Assembly: GCF_014837155.1 (NCBI RefSeq)
Contig: NZ_JACYHA010000014.1
Location: 1 to 64,000, forward strand
Direction of reading: 5' to 3'
Source: Litchfieldia stipae
Lineage (GTDB): Bacteria; Bacillota; Bacilli; Bacillales; Bacillaceae_L
DNA: 64,000 bases
Below are positions 1-10,252 of the stretch, piece by piece (the stretch's first letter is position 1; each line of letters begins with the position of its first letter). The notes below the pieces were generated by a model. It did not search any database and was not told the DNA's origin. It saw only the letters and a list, made by a program, of their open reading frames with translations. Made by a program: the position numbers and the translations under genes.

Positions 1-40
1 CATTAACTAAGGTAATAGTAGAATTTAAACGACAAAATAG

Positions 41-78
41 AGAAAGGTGAATTTGAGCGTACTCAAATTCACCTTTCT
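41..78. terminator. Hairpin downstream of spmB
   Basis: A near-perfect inverted repeat with arms of about 17 bp around a CGTA loop lies 34 bp beyond the spmB stop. The T-rich tracts on either side are short, so its strength as an intrinsic terminator is uncertain. It probably ends the dacB-spmA-spmB transcript and could also serve a convergent transcript entering from the left. Confidence 0.7.
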
Positions 79-111
79 CTTTATTTGAAGCTAGTTATGT
101 CCCAGCCTCTT

Positions 112-645
112 CTAGTAGCCAAATAATAATACAACGATCACAATAGATGCGATGATTCCAATTAAATCTGCTAATAAGCCAACCTTTAATGCATCTCCCA
201 TTTTTTTAATTCCAACTGCTCCAAAATAGACGGTTAAAACATAAAAAGTTGTATCAGTACTTCCTTGCATCGTTGAAGCCAATCTTCCTATAAATGAATC
301 TGGGCCATAGGTAGAAATAAGATCTGTTGTCATCCCAAGTGCGGCTGTTCCAGAAATAGGTCGAATTAAAGCTAGTGGAGCTACCTCAGCCGGAAATCCA
401 ATAAACTGTAAGGCTGGCCTTAGTATATCAATAAAGAAATCCATTGCCCCAGATGCCCGAAAGATCGATATTGATACGAGCATTCCAACCAAATATGGAA
501 TGATTGAAAAGGCAATATTGATGCCCTCTTTTCCTCCCTCAACGAAAGATTCATATGTAGGGACTTTTTTCATAGTTCCATATAATAAAATAAATCCAAT
601 AATAACGGGGATGATATAGAGTGATATTAGACTAACAATTTCCAC
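112..645 (-). CDS. spmB: Spore maturation protein B (SpmB)
   Basis: This 177-aa membrane protein is the last gene of dacB-spmA-spmB. SpmA and SpmB are nucleoside-recognition (Gate) domain proteins needed for full dehydration of the spore core in Bacillus; their biochemical activity is not settled. Several hydrophobic segments are visible (about 1-22, 45-65, 80-100, 130-175). The stretch around residues 85-125 (ALIRPISG, TTDLISTYGPDSFIG) is typical of SpmB. The start is GTG and overlaps the spmA TAG stop by one base, so translation is probably coupled. Length matches B. subtilis SpmB. Confidence 0.95.
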   Translation of the reverse strand: MEIVSLISLYIIPVIIGFILLYGTMKKVPTYESFVEGGKEGINIAFSIIPYLVGMLVSISIFRASGAMDFFIDILRPALQFIGFPAEVAPLALIRPISGTAALGMTTDLISTYGPDSFIGRLASTMQGSTDTTFYVLTVYFGAVGIKKMGDALKVGLLADLIGIIASIVIVVLLFGY

Positions 646-1241
646 TACTTCTTAGCCCCCTTTTTCATTCTTCGATGATAAAAATATCGATCTATTAATA
701 CTGCAGCAATGGTTGAAGCAATTGTAGCCAGAAGTGTTGATCCAACAATTTCTGTTGGGTTAGCTGAATCATATGTCATCCGTATTGCTATGACTGTCGT
801 TGGAATAAGTGTTAAGCTGGATGTATTTATTGCAAGAAACGTTATCATAGAACGACTTGCTTCAGTTGACCCTCCATTTAACTCTCTTAATTGCTCCATT
901 GCTTTAATTCCCATTGGTGTTGCTGCATTTCCTAACCCAAAGAGGTTGGCGATCATATTAGATAGGATGTAGCCCATCGCAGGATGATTCACAGGAACTT
1001 CAGGAAAAAGTAACCGTACGATTGGCTTAAACAGTTTTGCTAACTTTTCTAATAAACCAGCATCTTGTGCAATTCTCATTAACCCTAGCCAAAATACTAA
1101 TATACTAATCAATCCAATACAGATTGTTACTGCTTCTTTTGCACCTTTAAAGAGCGCTTCATTTACTTGATCAATCGTTCCATTAATCATGGCAAACACA
1201 ATTCCAATAACCGCCATCATTACCCATATAATATTAACCAT
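645..1241 (-). CDS. spmA: Spore maturation protein A (SpmA)
   Basis: This 198-aa integral membrane protein has a Gate/nucleoside-recognition domain. It contains the family motif LGNAATPMGIKAM at residues 103-115 and hydrophobic helices near 1-20, 38-55, 90-105 and 155-185, with a basic C-terminal tail. It acts with SpmB in spore core dehydration, presumably in the developing spore membranes. Its start overlaps the 3' end of dacB by 8 bp and its stop overlaps the spmB start, so the three genes form one tightly coupled operon, as in B. subtilis. Confidence 0.95.
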   Translation of the reverse strand: MVNIIWVMMAVIGIVFAMINGTIDQVNEALFKGAKEAVTICIGLISILVFWLGLMRIAQDAGLLEKLAKLFKPIVRLLFPEVPVNHPAMGYILSNMIANLFGLGNAATPMGIKAMEQLRELNGGSTEASRSMITFLAINTSSLTLIPTTVIAIRMTYDSANPTEIVGSTLLATIASTIAAVLIDRYFYHRRMKKGAKK

Positions 1242-2391
1242 CTTTTTTCACACCCATTGTTATGAAGAAGATTTTCTTAAAAATCCCCCACCAATTTTCA
1301 TTACCCTTCTCATTATTTGCATGATCAAAATAGATCGGAAGCTTACTTATTTTAGAGTCACCTTGTTTTACTAGTAAGGTACCAACAACATTGGGTACAT
1401 CTTCAGGTTTATTCCATTCATTTTCCTTCGGATTTAATAGTTTAATATCGATTTCAATCCTCTGTTTTTCCTGTTCTGTCATTGGATACATTAAATCTCT
1501 ATTTATATATAGTTTATTTTGATAATAGGAATCCTTTATCTTTTTTAACTTCCCTTTTTCTATTATCTTTACAAGTTGGTATTCTTTAAAAGCTGAGTTA
1601 AAAAGGTTCATATGATCATTCCAATCATCCCCTGCATTTATGGTCACTGCAATTAAGTCTAAACCATCCTTTGATGCAGTTGAAACAAGCGTGCGCTTCG
1701 CTCTTTTGGTATATCCTGTTTTCCCTCCTGTACTATAACGGTAAAGGCCCGTTAATAATTTATTTTTATTCTTCCAAACCCGATCCCATTTCTCATTTGG
1801 ATTAGGAGCTCGATGCACCTTTGTCCCAAAAATGATCTTAAATTCATCATTGTTCATTGCATATTTTGTTAAAACTGCCATGTCATAGGCTGTAGAGTAA
1901 TGATTTTCATGATCATCAAGTCCGTGCGGATTCGCAAATTCTGTATTGTTCATCCCTATCTCAGCAGCCTTTTGATTCATTAACACAACAAAGCCCTCTA
2001 AGCTTCCTCCGACATGCTCGGCGATTGCAACTGCGGCATCATTCCCCGAGCGCAGCATTAATCCATATACTAAATCTTCTAATTTAATTTTTTCATGCTC
2101 TTGTAAATATAGTGATGACCCTTCTGTCCCATAAGCACGGCTTGAGACTGTCACCATTTCATCCATCTTCCCTGATTCAACAGCCAAAATAGCTGTCATT
2201 ATTTTGGTAATACTAGCTATCCTCCTTTTTGTATGTGCATCCTTTTCATATAAGATTCGTCCAGTCTGTTGTTCTATTAAAACTGCACTATGTGCACTCA
2301 CAGATCCAAATGCAGCTGTTTTTTGAGGAATATAAGAAATTAGGATCATGATGGTAATAAGTAGTAGTGTTAATTTCCTTCCATAGGTCAT
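1234..2391 (-). CDS. dacB: Sporulation D-alanyl-D-alanine carboxypeptidase DacB (PBP5*)
   Basis: A low-molecular-mass penicillin-binding protein that trims D-Ala from peptidoglycan stem peptides and so controls cross-linking of the spore cortex. The 385-aa product has an N-terminal signal sequence (about 1-26) and the three serine-peptidase motifs: SITK at 60-63 (catalytic Ser60), SGN at 115-117 and KTG at 224-226. A C-terminal PBP5-like domain and a hydrophobic end follow. It heads the dacB-spmA-spmB operon, which separates it from the vegetative DacA/DacF paralogues. ATG start preceded by GGACGGGG. A sigma-E-like promoter lies upstream at 2446-2474. Confidence 0.95.
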   Translation of the reverse strand: MTYGRKLTLLLITIMILISYIPQKTAAFGSVSAHSAVLIEQQTGRILYEKDAHTKRRIASITKIMTAILAVESGKMDEMVTVSSRAYGTEGSSLYLQEHEKIKLEDLVYGLMLRSGNDAAVAIAEHVGGSLEGFVVLMNQKAAEIGMNNTEFANPHGLDDHENHYSTAYDMAVLTKYAMNNDEFKIIFGTKVHRAPNPNEKWDRVWKNKNKLLTGLYRYSTGGKTGYTKRAKRTLVSTASKDGLDLIAVTINAGDDWNDHMNLFNSAFKEYQLVKIIEKGKLKKIKDSYYQNKLYINRDLMYPMTEQEKQRIEIDIKLLNPKENEWNKPEDVPNVVGTLLVKQGDSKISKLPIYFDHANNEKGNENWWGIFKKIFFITMGVKKDG

Positions 2392-2445
2392 TTAATCCCC
2401 GTCCCTTTTGCTGTTTTGTACAAGTTTATGCAGGACAATCCCTTA

Positions 2446-2474
2446 TATGTATGAAAAATGGAAAAGCACTATTA
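2446..2474 (-). promoter_or_regulatory. Putative sigma-E promoter of dacB-spmAB
   Basis: On the minus strand a -10-like CATACATA (2446-2453) follows a -35-like TAATAGT (2468-2474) after 14 bp. The spacing and the CATA core fit the mother-cell sigma-E consensus. B. subtilis dacB is known to be sigma-E dependent, which supports the reading. The -35 match is moderate. Confidence 0.5.
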
Positions 2475-2480
2475 GTAAAA

Positions 2481-2530
2481 AAAGCTACCGTCCCATAGAA
2501 GCAGATTAATCCTCCTAGAACAGCAGCTTT
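2481..2530 (-). terminator. Terminator of sodF
   Basis: On the minus strand, AAAGCTGCTGT and the complementary GACGGTAGCTTT form an imperfect stem followed directly by a run of T. It lies 9 bp beyond the sodF stop and separates sodF from the dacB promoter. Confidence 0.7.
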
Positions 2531-2538
2531 AGATTATA

Positions 2539-3447
2539 TTAAAATGGTTTCCAACGAAGTTTGGATGCTTCTTTAAAGCGGTTTTCAACTTCATTCCAAT
2601 CCACAACATTCCACCAATTCTTCACATAAGACTCTTTTTCATTTTTATATTGTAAGTAGTATGCATGCTCCCATACATCTAATACGAGTAATGGGATTGT
2701 GTCCCATTGAGTTAAAAGTTGATGTCTTTCTGATTGAAGAATTTCTAATTTATGTGCTCGTGGAGACCAAACTAGAATAGCCCAACCTACCCCTTCAACT
2801 TTATTGGCCGCTTCTGTAAAATGCTTCTTAAATGCGTCAAAGCTTCCAAAATCTTGAGTGATTTTGTTAAGTAATCTTCCAGTAGGAATCTTCTTCCCTC
2901 TAGGACTCATAACATTCCAGAAGATGGTATGAAGGTAATGTCCCGAGCCATGAAAGGCAGCTTCACGCTCCCAATGCTTTAATAAATCATAATCTCCTGT
3001 TTGCCGTGCTTTTTCCATCATTTTTTCTGCTTTATTTAATCCATCCACATAACTTTGATGATGCTTCTTGTGATGCAATTCCATGATTTCTCTAGAAATA
3101 TAAGGTTCTAGTGCATTGTAACTGTATGGAAGTGGTGGTAGCTTATGCTCTCCAATTGCTATCCCATTGTATGGATCAAGTCTATCTTCTGTTTGCCCAG
3201 GATTTTGTTCAAGAATTGCTGAGCTTCCTTGATAGAGTGTATCGACTTTTTCTTTTATCCTAACGACATCTTCTTGCTTGATTACATCGTCCAAATTCCT
3301 TAAAGAATCTAATAGATTCTTAATGTCTTCTTTATATTTCGTTACTTCAAGTTCATCAGTTCTAATTTCACTTACTAATGTTTCAAGTTGCTCAGCCCAT
3401 AAAACAACTTCCTGAATGTATTGTTTATATGTCTCTTGGCTAGCCAT
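2539..3447 (-). CDS. sodF: Fe/Mn-family superoxide dismutase with N-terminal extension (SodF-like)
   Basis: Dismutates superoxide to oxygen and hydrogen peroxide. Residues from about 100 to 302 form the two-domain Fe/Mn-SOD fold. The expected metal ligands are visible: His125 (in LHHKKHH), His173 (HTIFW), Asp257 and His261 (DVWEHAYY). About 95 extra residues precede the catalytic domain; they are charged and probably helical or coiled. This matches B. subtilis SodF rather than the roughly 200-aa SodA. No signal peptide is seen. The gene is monocistronic, with terminators on both sides. Whether iron or manganese is used cannot be read reliably here. Confidence 0.9.
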   Translation of the reverse strand: MASQETYKQYIQEVVLWAEQLETLVSEIRTDELEVTKYKEDIKNLLDSLRNLDDVIKQEDVVRIKEKVDTLYQGSSAILEQNPGQTEDRLDPYNGIAIGEHKLPPLPYSYNALEPYISREIMELHHKKHHQSYVDGLNKAEKMMEKARQTGDYDLLKHWEREAAFHGSGHYLHTIFWNVMSPRGKKIPTGRLLNKITQDFGSFDAFKKHFTEAANKVEGVGWAILVWSPRAHKLEILQSERHQLLTQWDTIPLLVLDVWEHAYYLQYKNEKESYVKNWWNVVDWNEVENRFKEASKLRWKPF

Positions 3448-3538
3448 TTTAACCCCTCCTCTGTGTTATCCGCTTTATTGTATGCAAACTGGATTGTTAC
3501 GTGACACCACAAAATGAGATTGTAGATTTCAATAAAAA

Positions 3539-3566
3539 AACTCAATCTCTATTATGAGATTGAGTT
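3539..3566 (-). terminator. Terminator of ypuI
   Basis: A perfect 11-bp stem (AACTCAATCTC and its complement) with a 6-base loop is followed on the minus strand by TTTTTTT. It stands just after the ypuI stop. Confidence 0.85.
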
Positions 3567-3576
3567 GATTTCTACA

Positions 3577-4065
3577 TTATTTAGATTGAAGCATTTTTGT
3601 GCGATAGTCTGTTTCATAGAATTCTAATTCTTCACGAATTGATTGAAAATTCCCTTCCAAAGAAGACAATAATTTCTCAATAGAAGGTGGAGGAGTTTGT
3701 CTGAAAGTTAATGCATTTTTTCCTGTGTAAGCAGCACGACTGTCCTCATACCATGAATCATTTTTAGGGGCAAAAAATTCATCAATACATTGATGATAAA
3801 TTTTATATAATGTTTTCTCTGCTGCCCCTTTTCTAAATGGTTCATTTGATAAAACTACCTGACATGCATCAAGTCCTTCTTCACAGTAAACAACAAGACG
3901 TCTAATATTACTTAGTAAGCTTTCAAAATAAGCTTTATCTCCATCAACCTCACTCATTACAGAATCAATTGTTGTTTGATTTAAATAATTCGTGATCGAT
4001 GTTACTGCATTATTTAAAAAGGCTTCAACTTGCTCAGTTTGTGATTTAACAATAAGATTTCCCAT
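3577..4065 (-). CDS. ypuI: YpuI-like protein (DUF3907)
   Basis: A 162-aa soluble, acidic and mostly helical protein of unknown function. I assign it to the YpuI/DUF3907 family from its length, its MGNLIVKSQTEQV-like start and its place between the scp genes and dacB, where B. subtilis has ypuI. It has no signal peptide or membrane segment and no catalytic motif that I recognise. The start is ATG with GGAGGGAAAGAC upstream. A strong terminator follows. The family name is from memory and should be treated as probable. Confidence 0.7.
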   Translation of the reverse strand: MGNLIVKSQTEQVEAFLNNAVTSITNYLNQTTIDSVMSEVDGDKAYFESLLSNIRRLVVYCEEGLDACQVVLSNEPFRKGAAEKTLYKIYHQCIDEFFAPKNDSWYEDSRAAYTGKNALTFRQTPPPSIEKLLSSLEGNFQSIREELEFYETDYRTKMLQSK

Positions 4066-4112
4066 GTCGTCTTTCCCTCCACTGGTTGTATGTAAAACGA
4101 AATTAAGGTCAA

Positions 4113-4523
4113 TTATTTAACGAGTGTAATTGGATCTTTTACTTCATACGTTTGCTTGTTTTCAAGCGAATGAAAGAGCTCTGTTAAACGTACATAATTA
4201 ACATCTTTAAAATACGCTAGTAGCTCTTCTATTGTATTAATATATACACGTTTGCGAGAACGGAAGCTTGGATTACTGAGTAAACAAACCAAACCAACGA
4301 TATCCTTAATAGTCACCTCACGTGACCCAACGGTGAATAATGTTTCACTATCATATGGTATGGCATTGATTAGTAATTCATCAAAATAACGTACATACAA
4401 CAAGTGAAAGGTTTTTTCCTCGTTTTGATCAAGATAGACGACCTCAGATCTATTAAAGAAATCCTCAGAAGTATTAGATCGAGCTTTCTCAAGCTCATAA
4501 CCCTTACATTCTATTATTTTCAT
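4113..4523 (-). CDS. Uncharacterised 136-aa protein
   Basis: I do not recognise this family. The product has mixed alpha/beta character, is charged, lacks membrane segments and contains no obvious catalytic motif. The frame is open further upstream (to 4586). The ATG at 4523 is chosen because AGAGGTGGAGT precedes it at good spacing, whereas the upstream ATG has no Shine-Dalgarno sequence. It lies between ypuI and scpB on the same strand and could be co-transcribed with either. B. subtilis has no gene that I recall at this place. Confidence 0.65.
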   Translation of the reverse strand: MKIIECKGYELEKARSNTSEDFFNRSEVVYLDQNEEKTFHLLYVRYFDELLINAIPYDSETLFTVGSREVTIKDIVGLVCLLSNPSFRSRKRVYINTIEELLAYFKDVNYVRLTELFHSLENKQTYEVKDPITLVK

Positions 4524-4624
4524 ACTCCACCTCTTTGTCTGTATTGATTGCATCCTGACAGGATTACAAATTTCATACTTAGGCACAGTTTTATTTTAAC
4601 ATATCCTAGGCAAAGATGTAGTGA

Positions 4625-5224
4625 TTAATTCGAATCTTCAATCGATTCTTGAAATCTCTCAAAAAACAAATCAGCTTCCTCTTGAACATATTCATCATCG
4701 ATTTTTTCAGGTAATGGTGGTAGTTCCTCTATTGTTTTAAGCCCAAAATAGTCTAGAAACTCTTTTGTTGTTCCATATAGAATCGCCCGGCCGGTCCCTT
4801 CTACCCTACCAACTTCCTTTATTAGGGCTTTTGCTGCAAGAGTCTGTATTGGCCTTTCTGTTTTCACTCCACGAATGTCCTCAATTTCAGCCCTTGTTAT
4901 GGGTTGACGATAGGCAACGATTGCTAATGTTTCAAGTGCAGCCTGCGAAAGCACTGTACTACTAGGTGACTCAACAAGCTTCCTAATATAATCGGAGTGT
5001 TCTTTTTTCGTTGTTAACTGAAAGGTACCTGCCATTTCAACTAAATGCAATCCACGATTAATCTCATCGTAATCAGCCATTAAATCTCTTATGATGTCTT
5101 CGGCTACAAGTTGGTCTACTTCAAGCACTGTCGCGATTTGTTTAAGGTTCAACCCTTCATCACCCGCTACGAAAAGTAAACCCTCAACAATTGCTTTCCA
5201 TTCTGTCATTTTCACAACAGTCAA
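4625..5224 (-). CDS. scpB: Segregation and condensation protein B
   Basis: Accessory (kite-type) subunit of the SMC-ScpA-ScpB condensin, which compacts and segregates the chromosome. The sequence shows tandem winged-helix domains; the core motif [25 protein letters not shown] lies at about residues 92-116, followed by the typical LPPLPE and acidic tail. The frame begins with a TTG that overlaps the scpA stop (TTGA), but GTG at 5215 (AGGA 10 bp upstream) and ATG at 5209 are also possible; family alignment favours one of the later two. It is translationally coupled to scpA. Confidence 0.95.
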   Translation of the reverse strand: MTVVKMTEWKAIVEGLLFVAGDEGLNLKQIATVLEVDQLVAEDIIRDLMADYDEINRGLHLVEMAGTFQLTTKKEHSDYIRKLVESPSSTVLSQAALETLAIVAYRQPITRAEIEDIRGVKTERPIQTLAAKALIKEVGRVEGTGRAILYGTTKEFLDYFGLKTIEELPPLPEKIDDEYVQEEADLFFERFQESIEDSN

Positions 5225-5967
5225 ATCCTTTCTTTACTTGATACATATATATCCGAAAAGTTTTTGTCTTGTTCTAGAATAATTGAATTATTTTTTAATA
5301 ATTCTAGAATGGCCAAAAACGTTACAACAATATGTTCCTTTATAGGTACTGGAAAAAGGTCGAAGAAGTGTCTTCGCTTACCATCATTTTTAAGGTCTGC
5401 TAGAATCTCTTCCATCCTTCTTTCAATTGGTATTTCTTGTCGTGTAATTTTAGTTGCAAGTGGCTTTTGAAGCTTCTTACGGCGCATTAATTTTTGCAGT
5501 GCACCTAGCATATCATAGAGATTGACATCAATATTTTGGGTGGCTTGTTGGCTCTCATCTACCCACTCACCTATGTCACTTGGAGGCTTTGTGAAGAGAT
5601 GACCTCTTTCTTCCTCTAGTACTTTTAAATCTTCTGCTACATCTTTGTATTTTCGATATTCTATTAATCGATTCATCAATTCTTCTCGAGGATCTTCCTC
5701 AAATTCTATTTCTAACTCCTCATCATAGAGTTCTTCCTGTTTTGGGAGAAGCATCTTACTTTTGATTGCGAGGAGAGTTGCAGCCATCACCAAATATTCA
5801 CTAGCAATATCTAATTTCAATTCTGTCATCGTATGAATATATAGCATATATTGCTCTGTAATATTTGCTACAGGGATATCATAAATATCAATTTCAAGTC
5901 GATTAATTAGATGCAACAATAAATCTAGAGGTCCTTCAAAAGAATCTATTTTCACATTATATTCCAT
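5221..5967 (-). CDS. scpA: Segregation and condensation protein A
   Basis: Kleisin subunit that bridges the SMC heads in the bacterial condensin. The 248-aa product has the family N-terminus ([12 protein letters not shown] at about 9-20), which binds the SMC neck, a long acidic linker, and a C-terminal winged-helix region with [11 protein letters not shown] near residues 215-225. It is the first gene of scpA-scpB and overlaps scpB by 4 bp. The intergenic region to ypuF (5968-6186) is AT-rich and would hold the divergent promoters. Confidence 0.96.
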   Translation of the reverse strand: MEYNVKIDSFEGPLDLLLHLINRLEIDIYDIPVANITEQYMLYIHTMTELKLDIASEYLVMAATLLAIKSKMLLPKQEELYDEELEIEFEEDPREELMNRLIEYRKYKDVAEDLKVLEEERGHLFTKPPSDIGEWVDESQQATQNIDVNLYDMLGALQKLMRRKKLQKPLATKITRQEIPIERRMEEILADLKNDGKRRHFFDLFPVPIKEHIVVTFLAILELLKNNSIILEQDKNFSDIYVSSKERI

Positions 5968-6186
5968 TATAATCCCACCAAGTAATAAACAATAACTAAC
6001 TAATAGATATTAATAGTATAGTGTATATTTATCCCTTGTCCAACAATAAATTTATATGGAAGAAAGGTTGGGAATACTTAACAGATTCATGGTTTTCACA
6101 TACTTTAAAAAGTGAGTAATTAAACATGAACAAAAAAGGATGATTATGTTAAACTAAGATAAAAATACGGCAAAGGGAGTGGTACT

Positions 6187-7088
<902 letters not shown>

Positions 7089-7214
7089 TCATTAATGAAA
7101 TAACTTTCTTGAAATTGAAAATAATAGTAATTGAGTTATTATTATACTGTATTTAGAGTACCATTTTCTATTCTTTTTTTCCATAGTTAAAATACTCATT
7201 TCCCTAAAAAGAAT

Positions 7215-7252
7215 AACCAGTGGTGCTCTCTACTGTCCAAAGCACCCTGGTT
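7215..7252 (-). terminator. Terminator after ribH
   Basis: On the minus strand AACCAGGGTGC pairs with GCACCACTGGTT around a 13-15 base loop and is followed by ATTCTTTTT. It would end most ribE-ribBA-ribH transcripts before ribT. Confidence 0.7.
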
Positions 7253-7318
7253 AGTTTCTCAAAAATAATTAAAACACTTTATAGTATGACCCGTTCTCTA
7301 ACTATTCAAACCGTATTT

Positions 7319-7786
7319 TTAGAATGAGCGTAATAAATTCGCCATTTCGATGGCAGTGATTGCTGTATCCCAGCCTTTATTTCCAGCTTTTGTTCCAGCT
7401 CTTTCAATTGCCTGTTCAATATTTTCAGTTGTTAATACTCCAAACACAACAGGCTTGCCTGTTGCTAAAGAAGTTGTTGCTACTCCTTTAGCTACTTCAT
7501 TACAAACATAATCATAATGTGTTGTAGCTCCTCTGATGACAGTACCTAATGTAATAACTGCATCAAATTTATCAGACTCCGCCATTTTCTTAGCTACTAG
7601 TGGTATTTCAAATGCACCAGGTACCCAAGCAATCCCAATATTCTCTTCTTCCACTCCATGTCTTTTAAGTCCGTCTAACGCACCGTCAAGAAGCTTGCTA
7701 TTAATAAACTCATTAAAACGAGCTATAACGATTCCTACTCTAAGTCCTGTTCCAATTAAATTACCTTCATATGTTTTAGTATTCAT
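7319..7786 (-). CDS. ribH: 6,7-dimethyl-8-ribityllumazine synthase (beta subunit)
   Basis: Condenses 5-amino-6-ribitylaminouracil with 3,4-dihydroxy-2-butanone 4-phosphate to form lumazine, the penultimate step of riboflavin synthesis. The 155-aa length is standard. Signature segments are RFNEFI at about 24-29, [10 protein letters not shown] at 54-63, and [14 protein letters not shown] at 82-95, which contains the catalytic His. It forms 60-mer capsids in Bacillus. It is the third gene of ribE-ribBA-ribH. Confidence 0.97.
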   Translation of the reverse strand: MNTKTYEGNLIGTGLRVGIVIARFNEFINSKLLDGALDGLKRHGVEEENIGIAWVPGAFEIPLVAKKMAESDKFDAVITLGTVIRGATTHYDYVCNEVAKGVATTSLATGKPVVFGVLTTENIEQAIERAGTKAGNKGWDTAITAIEMANLLRSF

Positions 7787-7883
7787 ATTAATCCTCCTAT
7801 AGATCCATTCATTTCATCATTGGTTTGATAACGTTGTTCATTTTACACTGTTATGATTGTATTGCACAATATTTTGCAAGCAT

Positions 7884-9080
7884 TTAAAAGTGAAGCATAT
7901 GTCCTAATTTTTTATGCTTAGTTTTCAAATAATTTTCATTTTCTTTTTTAGACGGCATTTGTAATGGAATACGATCTACGACTTCTAGTCCATAACCTTT
8001 TAACCCTGTTATTTTTCTTGGATTATTAGTAAGAAGCTTCATCTTTTGAATTCCAAGATTCTTTAATATTTGAGCACCAATCCCATAATCACGAAGATCT
8101 GGTGCAAATCCAAGCTTCTCATTGGCCTCAACTGTATCATAGCCTTCCTCTTGAAGCTTATATGCACGCATTTTATTTAGTAATCCTATTCCACGACCTT
8201 CTTGACGCATATATAATAAAACGCCTGAGCCCTCTTGTTCAATTTGAGCTAATGCTGCATGAAGCTGTGGTCCACAGTCACAGCGGTACGAACCGAACAC
8301 ATCACCAGTTAGACACTCTGAATGAACTCTTACTAGTGTTGTTTCACCAGGAATAATTTCTCCCTTTACTAATGCAACATGCTCTTTTCCATCCACTACA
8401 TTTGAAAATCCTATCGCTTTGAAATCTCCAAACTCAGTTGGTAAGTTAATTTCAATTTCTTTTTTCACTAGATTTTCTTTTCGATTGCGATATGCAATTA
8501 AATCTTTAATTGTAATCATTTTTAGCTCAAATTCATCTGCAATCACTCTTAAATCAGGTACCCGTGCCATCGTACCATCTTCCTTAATTATTTCACAAAT
8601 AACCCCTACTGGCTCTGATCCACACATGCGCGCTAAGTCAATGGCAGCCTCAGTGTGTCCTGCTCTTCTAAGAACTCCACCCTTTTTCGCAATTAATGGG
8701 AATACATGACCTGGTCTTTTGAAATCCGTTGCTTTTGCATTTGGATTTAGTAGCTCTTGTATGGTTGTTGAACGTTCAAAAGTGCTAATCCCTGTTGTTG
8801 TTGATTTATGATCAATGCTCACTGTAAAAGCCGTACCATGAGAATCTGTATTATCATTAACCATTGGCATAAATTGCAGTTTTTCTGCTAATTCTTCTGT
8901 AATTGGCGTGCAAACAAGTCCACGGCCATGCTTTATCATGAAATTGATTACATCAGGTGTCGCTTTATCAGCTAGAGCAATGAAATCTCCTTCATTTTCT
9001 CGATCTTCATCATCACACACAATCACGACTTTCCCTTGCATTAATTCATAAATTGCTTCTTCAATTGGATCAAACATCAT
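7884..9080 (-). CDS. ribBA: Bifunctional DHBP synthase / GTP cyclohydrolase II
   Basis: Provides both precursors of riboflavin. Residues 1-200 are 3,4-dihydroxy-2-butanone-4-phosphate synthase (acidic metal motif DDEDRENEG at 23-31; [11 protein letters not shown] at 142-152). Residues about 206-398 are GTP cyclohydrolase II, with zinc ligands Cys256, Cys267 and Cys269 in a [15 protein letters not shown] segment and the [10 protein letters not shown] loop at 291-300. Both active sites look intact. It lies between ribE and ribH on the same strand under the FMN riboswitch. It is called ribA in B. subtilis. Confidence 0.97.
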   Translation of the reverse strand: MMFDPIEEAIYELMQGKVVIVCDDEDRENEGDFIALADKATPDVINFMIKHGRGLVCTPITEELAEKLQFMPMVNDNTDSHGTAFTVSIDHKSTTTGISTFERSTTIQELLNPNAKATDFKRPGHVFPLIAKKGGVLRRAGHTEAAIDLARMCGSEPVGVICEIIKEDGTMARVPDLRVIADEFELKMITIKDLIAYRNRKENLVKKEIEINLPTEFGDFKAIGFSNVVDGKEHVALVKGEIIPGETTLVRVHSECLTGDVFGSYRCDCGPQLHAALAQIEQEGSGVLLYMRQEGRGIGLLNKMRAYKLQEEGYDTVEANEKLGFAPDLRDYGIGAQILKNLGIQKMKLLTNNPRKITGLKGYGLEVVDRIPLQMPSKKENENYLKTKHKKLGHMLHF

Positions 9081-9103
9081 ACATTCATCCTCTCTGTGAC
9101 TTC

Positions 9104-9751
9104 CTATTTAAATCCATTTTCCTCTAAAAAACTAGATGTAATCGATGTTTTCCTTTGGTTATGCGAATTTTTCACAAACTTCTCTACATATTTTCCAAGC
9201 ATATCGCATTCTATATTCACAATATCCCCAATTCCTTTTTCACCTATAATTGTCTCTGAAACAGTGTGAGGAATTAGTGATATCATAAATGTATCATCAG
9301 ATATTCCAAATATGGTCAAGCTAGTTCCATCGACAGTTATGGACCCTTTGGGAATCATGTAATCAATCAATTCGGGCTTCACTTTTATACTATAGTACAC
9401 GGCATTAGAATGTGGTTCTTTCCCAACAATCTTCCCAATACCATCGACATGTCCTGATACAAAATGGCCTCCAAAACGGCCTCCTGCTGACATAGCTCGC
9501 TCTAGGTTCACTGAGGAATGTTTTTTTAGTGTTTGAAGTGATGTTGATTTGACTGTTTCTGGCATTACATCAACAGAGAATTCTTCTTTTGAAAATGAGG
9601 TAACTGTTAAGCACACGCCATTTACTGCTATACTATCTCCTAATGCGACATCGACTAATATTTTTTCAGCTTTGATTTTCATCACAATGGAGTCCTTTGT
9701 TCCTTGTATATCACTAACAGTCCCTATTTCTTCAATGATTCCTGTAAACAA
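9104..9751 (-). CDS. ribE: Riboflavin synthase alpha subunit
   Basis: Dismutates two 6,7-dimethyl-8-ribityllumazine molecules to riboflavin. The 215-aa product has two homologous lumazine-binding domains: [10 protein letters not shown] opens the first, and a second begins near residue 98 ([11 protein letters not shown]). The motif AVNGVCLTV is at about 43-51 and its counterpart TVDGTSLTI at about 139-147. It is the first gene after the FMN riboswitch here, whereas in B. subtilis ribD precedes it. The start is ATG with AGGAGG upstream. Confidence 0.96.
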   Translation of the reverse strand: MFTGIIEEIGTVSDIQGTKDSIVMKIKAEKILVDVALGDSIAVNGVCLTVTSFSKEEFSVDVMPETVKSTSLQTLKKHSSVNLERAMSAGGRFGGHFVSGHVDGIGKIVGKEPHSNAVYYSIKVKPELIDYMIPKGSITVDGTSLTIFGISDDTFMISLIPHTVSETIIGEKGIGDIVNIECDMLGKYVEKFVKNSHNQRKTSITSSFLEENGFK

Positions 9752-9830
9752 CGTTTCTCCTCCTTTCTCATCCGTTAATTTTTATAAAAAATCAATGACT
9801 TCAAGTAGGTTGTTCCTTGATCTATAAAAC

Positions 9831-9920
9831 AAAAAAGCTAACCCTATCTCAGTTTCCCCTTATGTAAGGTATATCCATTGCCTACAATGGATGAAGGGAG
9901 TCTGAGCTTAAGATTAGCCT
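9831..9920 (-). terminator. Riboswitch-controlled terminator in the rib leader
   Basis: On the minus strand GCTAATCTTAAGCTCAG pairs with CTGAGATAGGGTTAGC, enclosing a secondary hairpin (ATCCATTG/CAATGGAT), and is followed by TTTTTTG. It lies between the FMN aptamer and ribE. The arrangement is that of an intrinsic terminator formed when FMN is bound; the anti-terminator partner was not resolved by eye. Confidence 0.75.
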
Positions 9921-10014
9921 CGTAAGTACAGAATATCACAATAAGTTGCGCTTTTTTCAGCACACCAAATAAAAGGTGTATATCCACCATTTTTTTAGCA
10001 TACTAGCTTTTTGT

Positions 10015-10153
10015 GATTTCCTTCTCCCATCCAGACTTTACTGTCGGCCTTGGGATCTAACCAAGTCAGCCATATAGAAAATGCTATATGGGTCGCGGGC
10101 TACATAATTGATTACCGCCGGTTGGGAATTTCACCCTACCCCGAAGGAAATAT
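10015..10153 (-). promoter_or_regulatory. FMN riboswitch (RFN element)
   Basis: The minus strand carries the conserved RFN sequence blocks: the P1 strand ATTTCCTTC and its complement GAAGGAAAT close the element, GGGGTAGGGTGAAATTCCC begins it, then ACCGGCGGTAAT, AGCCCGCGACCC, a variable stem, and GACAGTAAAGTCTGGATGGG. These are hallmark features of the FMN aptamer. It precedes ribE by about 260 bp and a terminator, so FMN should repress ribE-ribBA-ribH by premature termination. Confidence 0.95.
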
Positions 10154-10252
10154 ATTGATTTTTAAAGTATTATATCATAATACTTTTGACTTTGTCGTAT
10201 TATCTGTTTTTTAATTCCTTTTTATGTTGCTGAATTGTGAACTTGGGTTCAT

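Noticed and set aside
9752-10014. ribD remnant in the rib leader
   Set aside because: The interval holds the terminator and short hairpins; no deaminase or reductase motif could be read in any frame.
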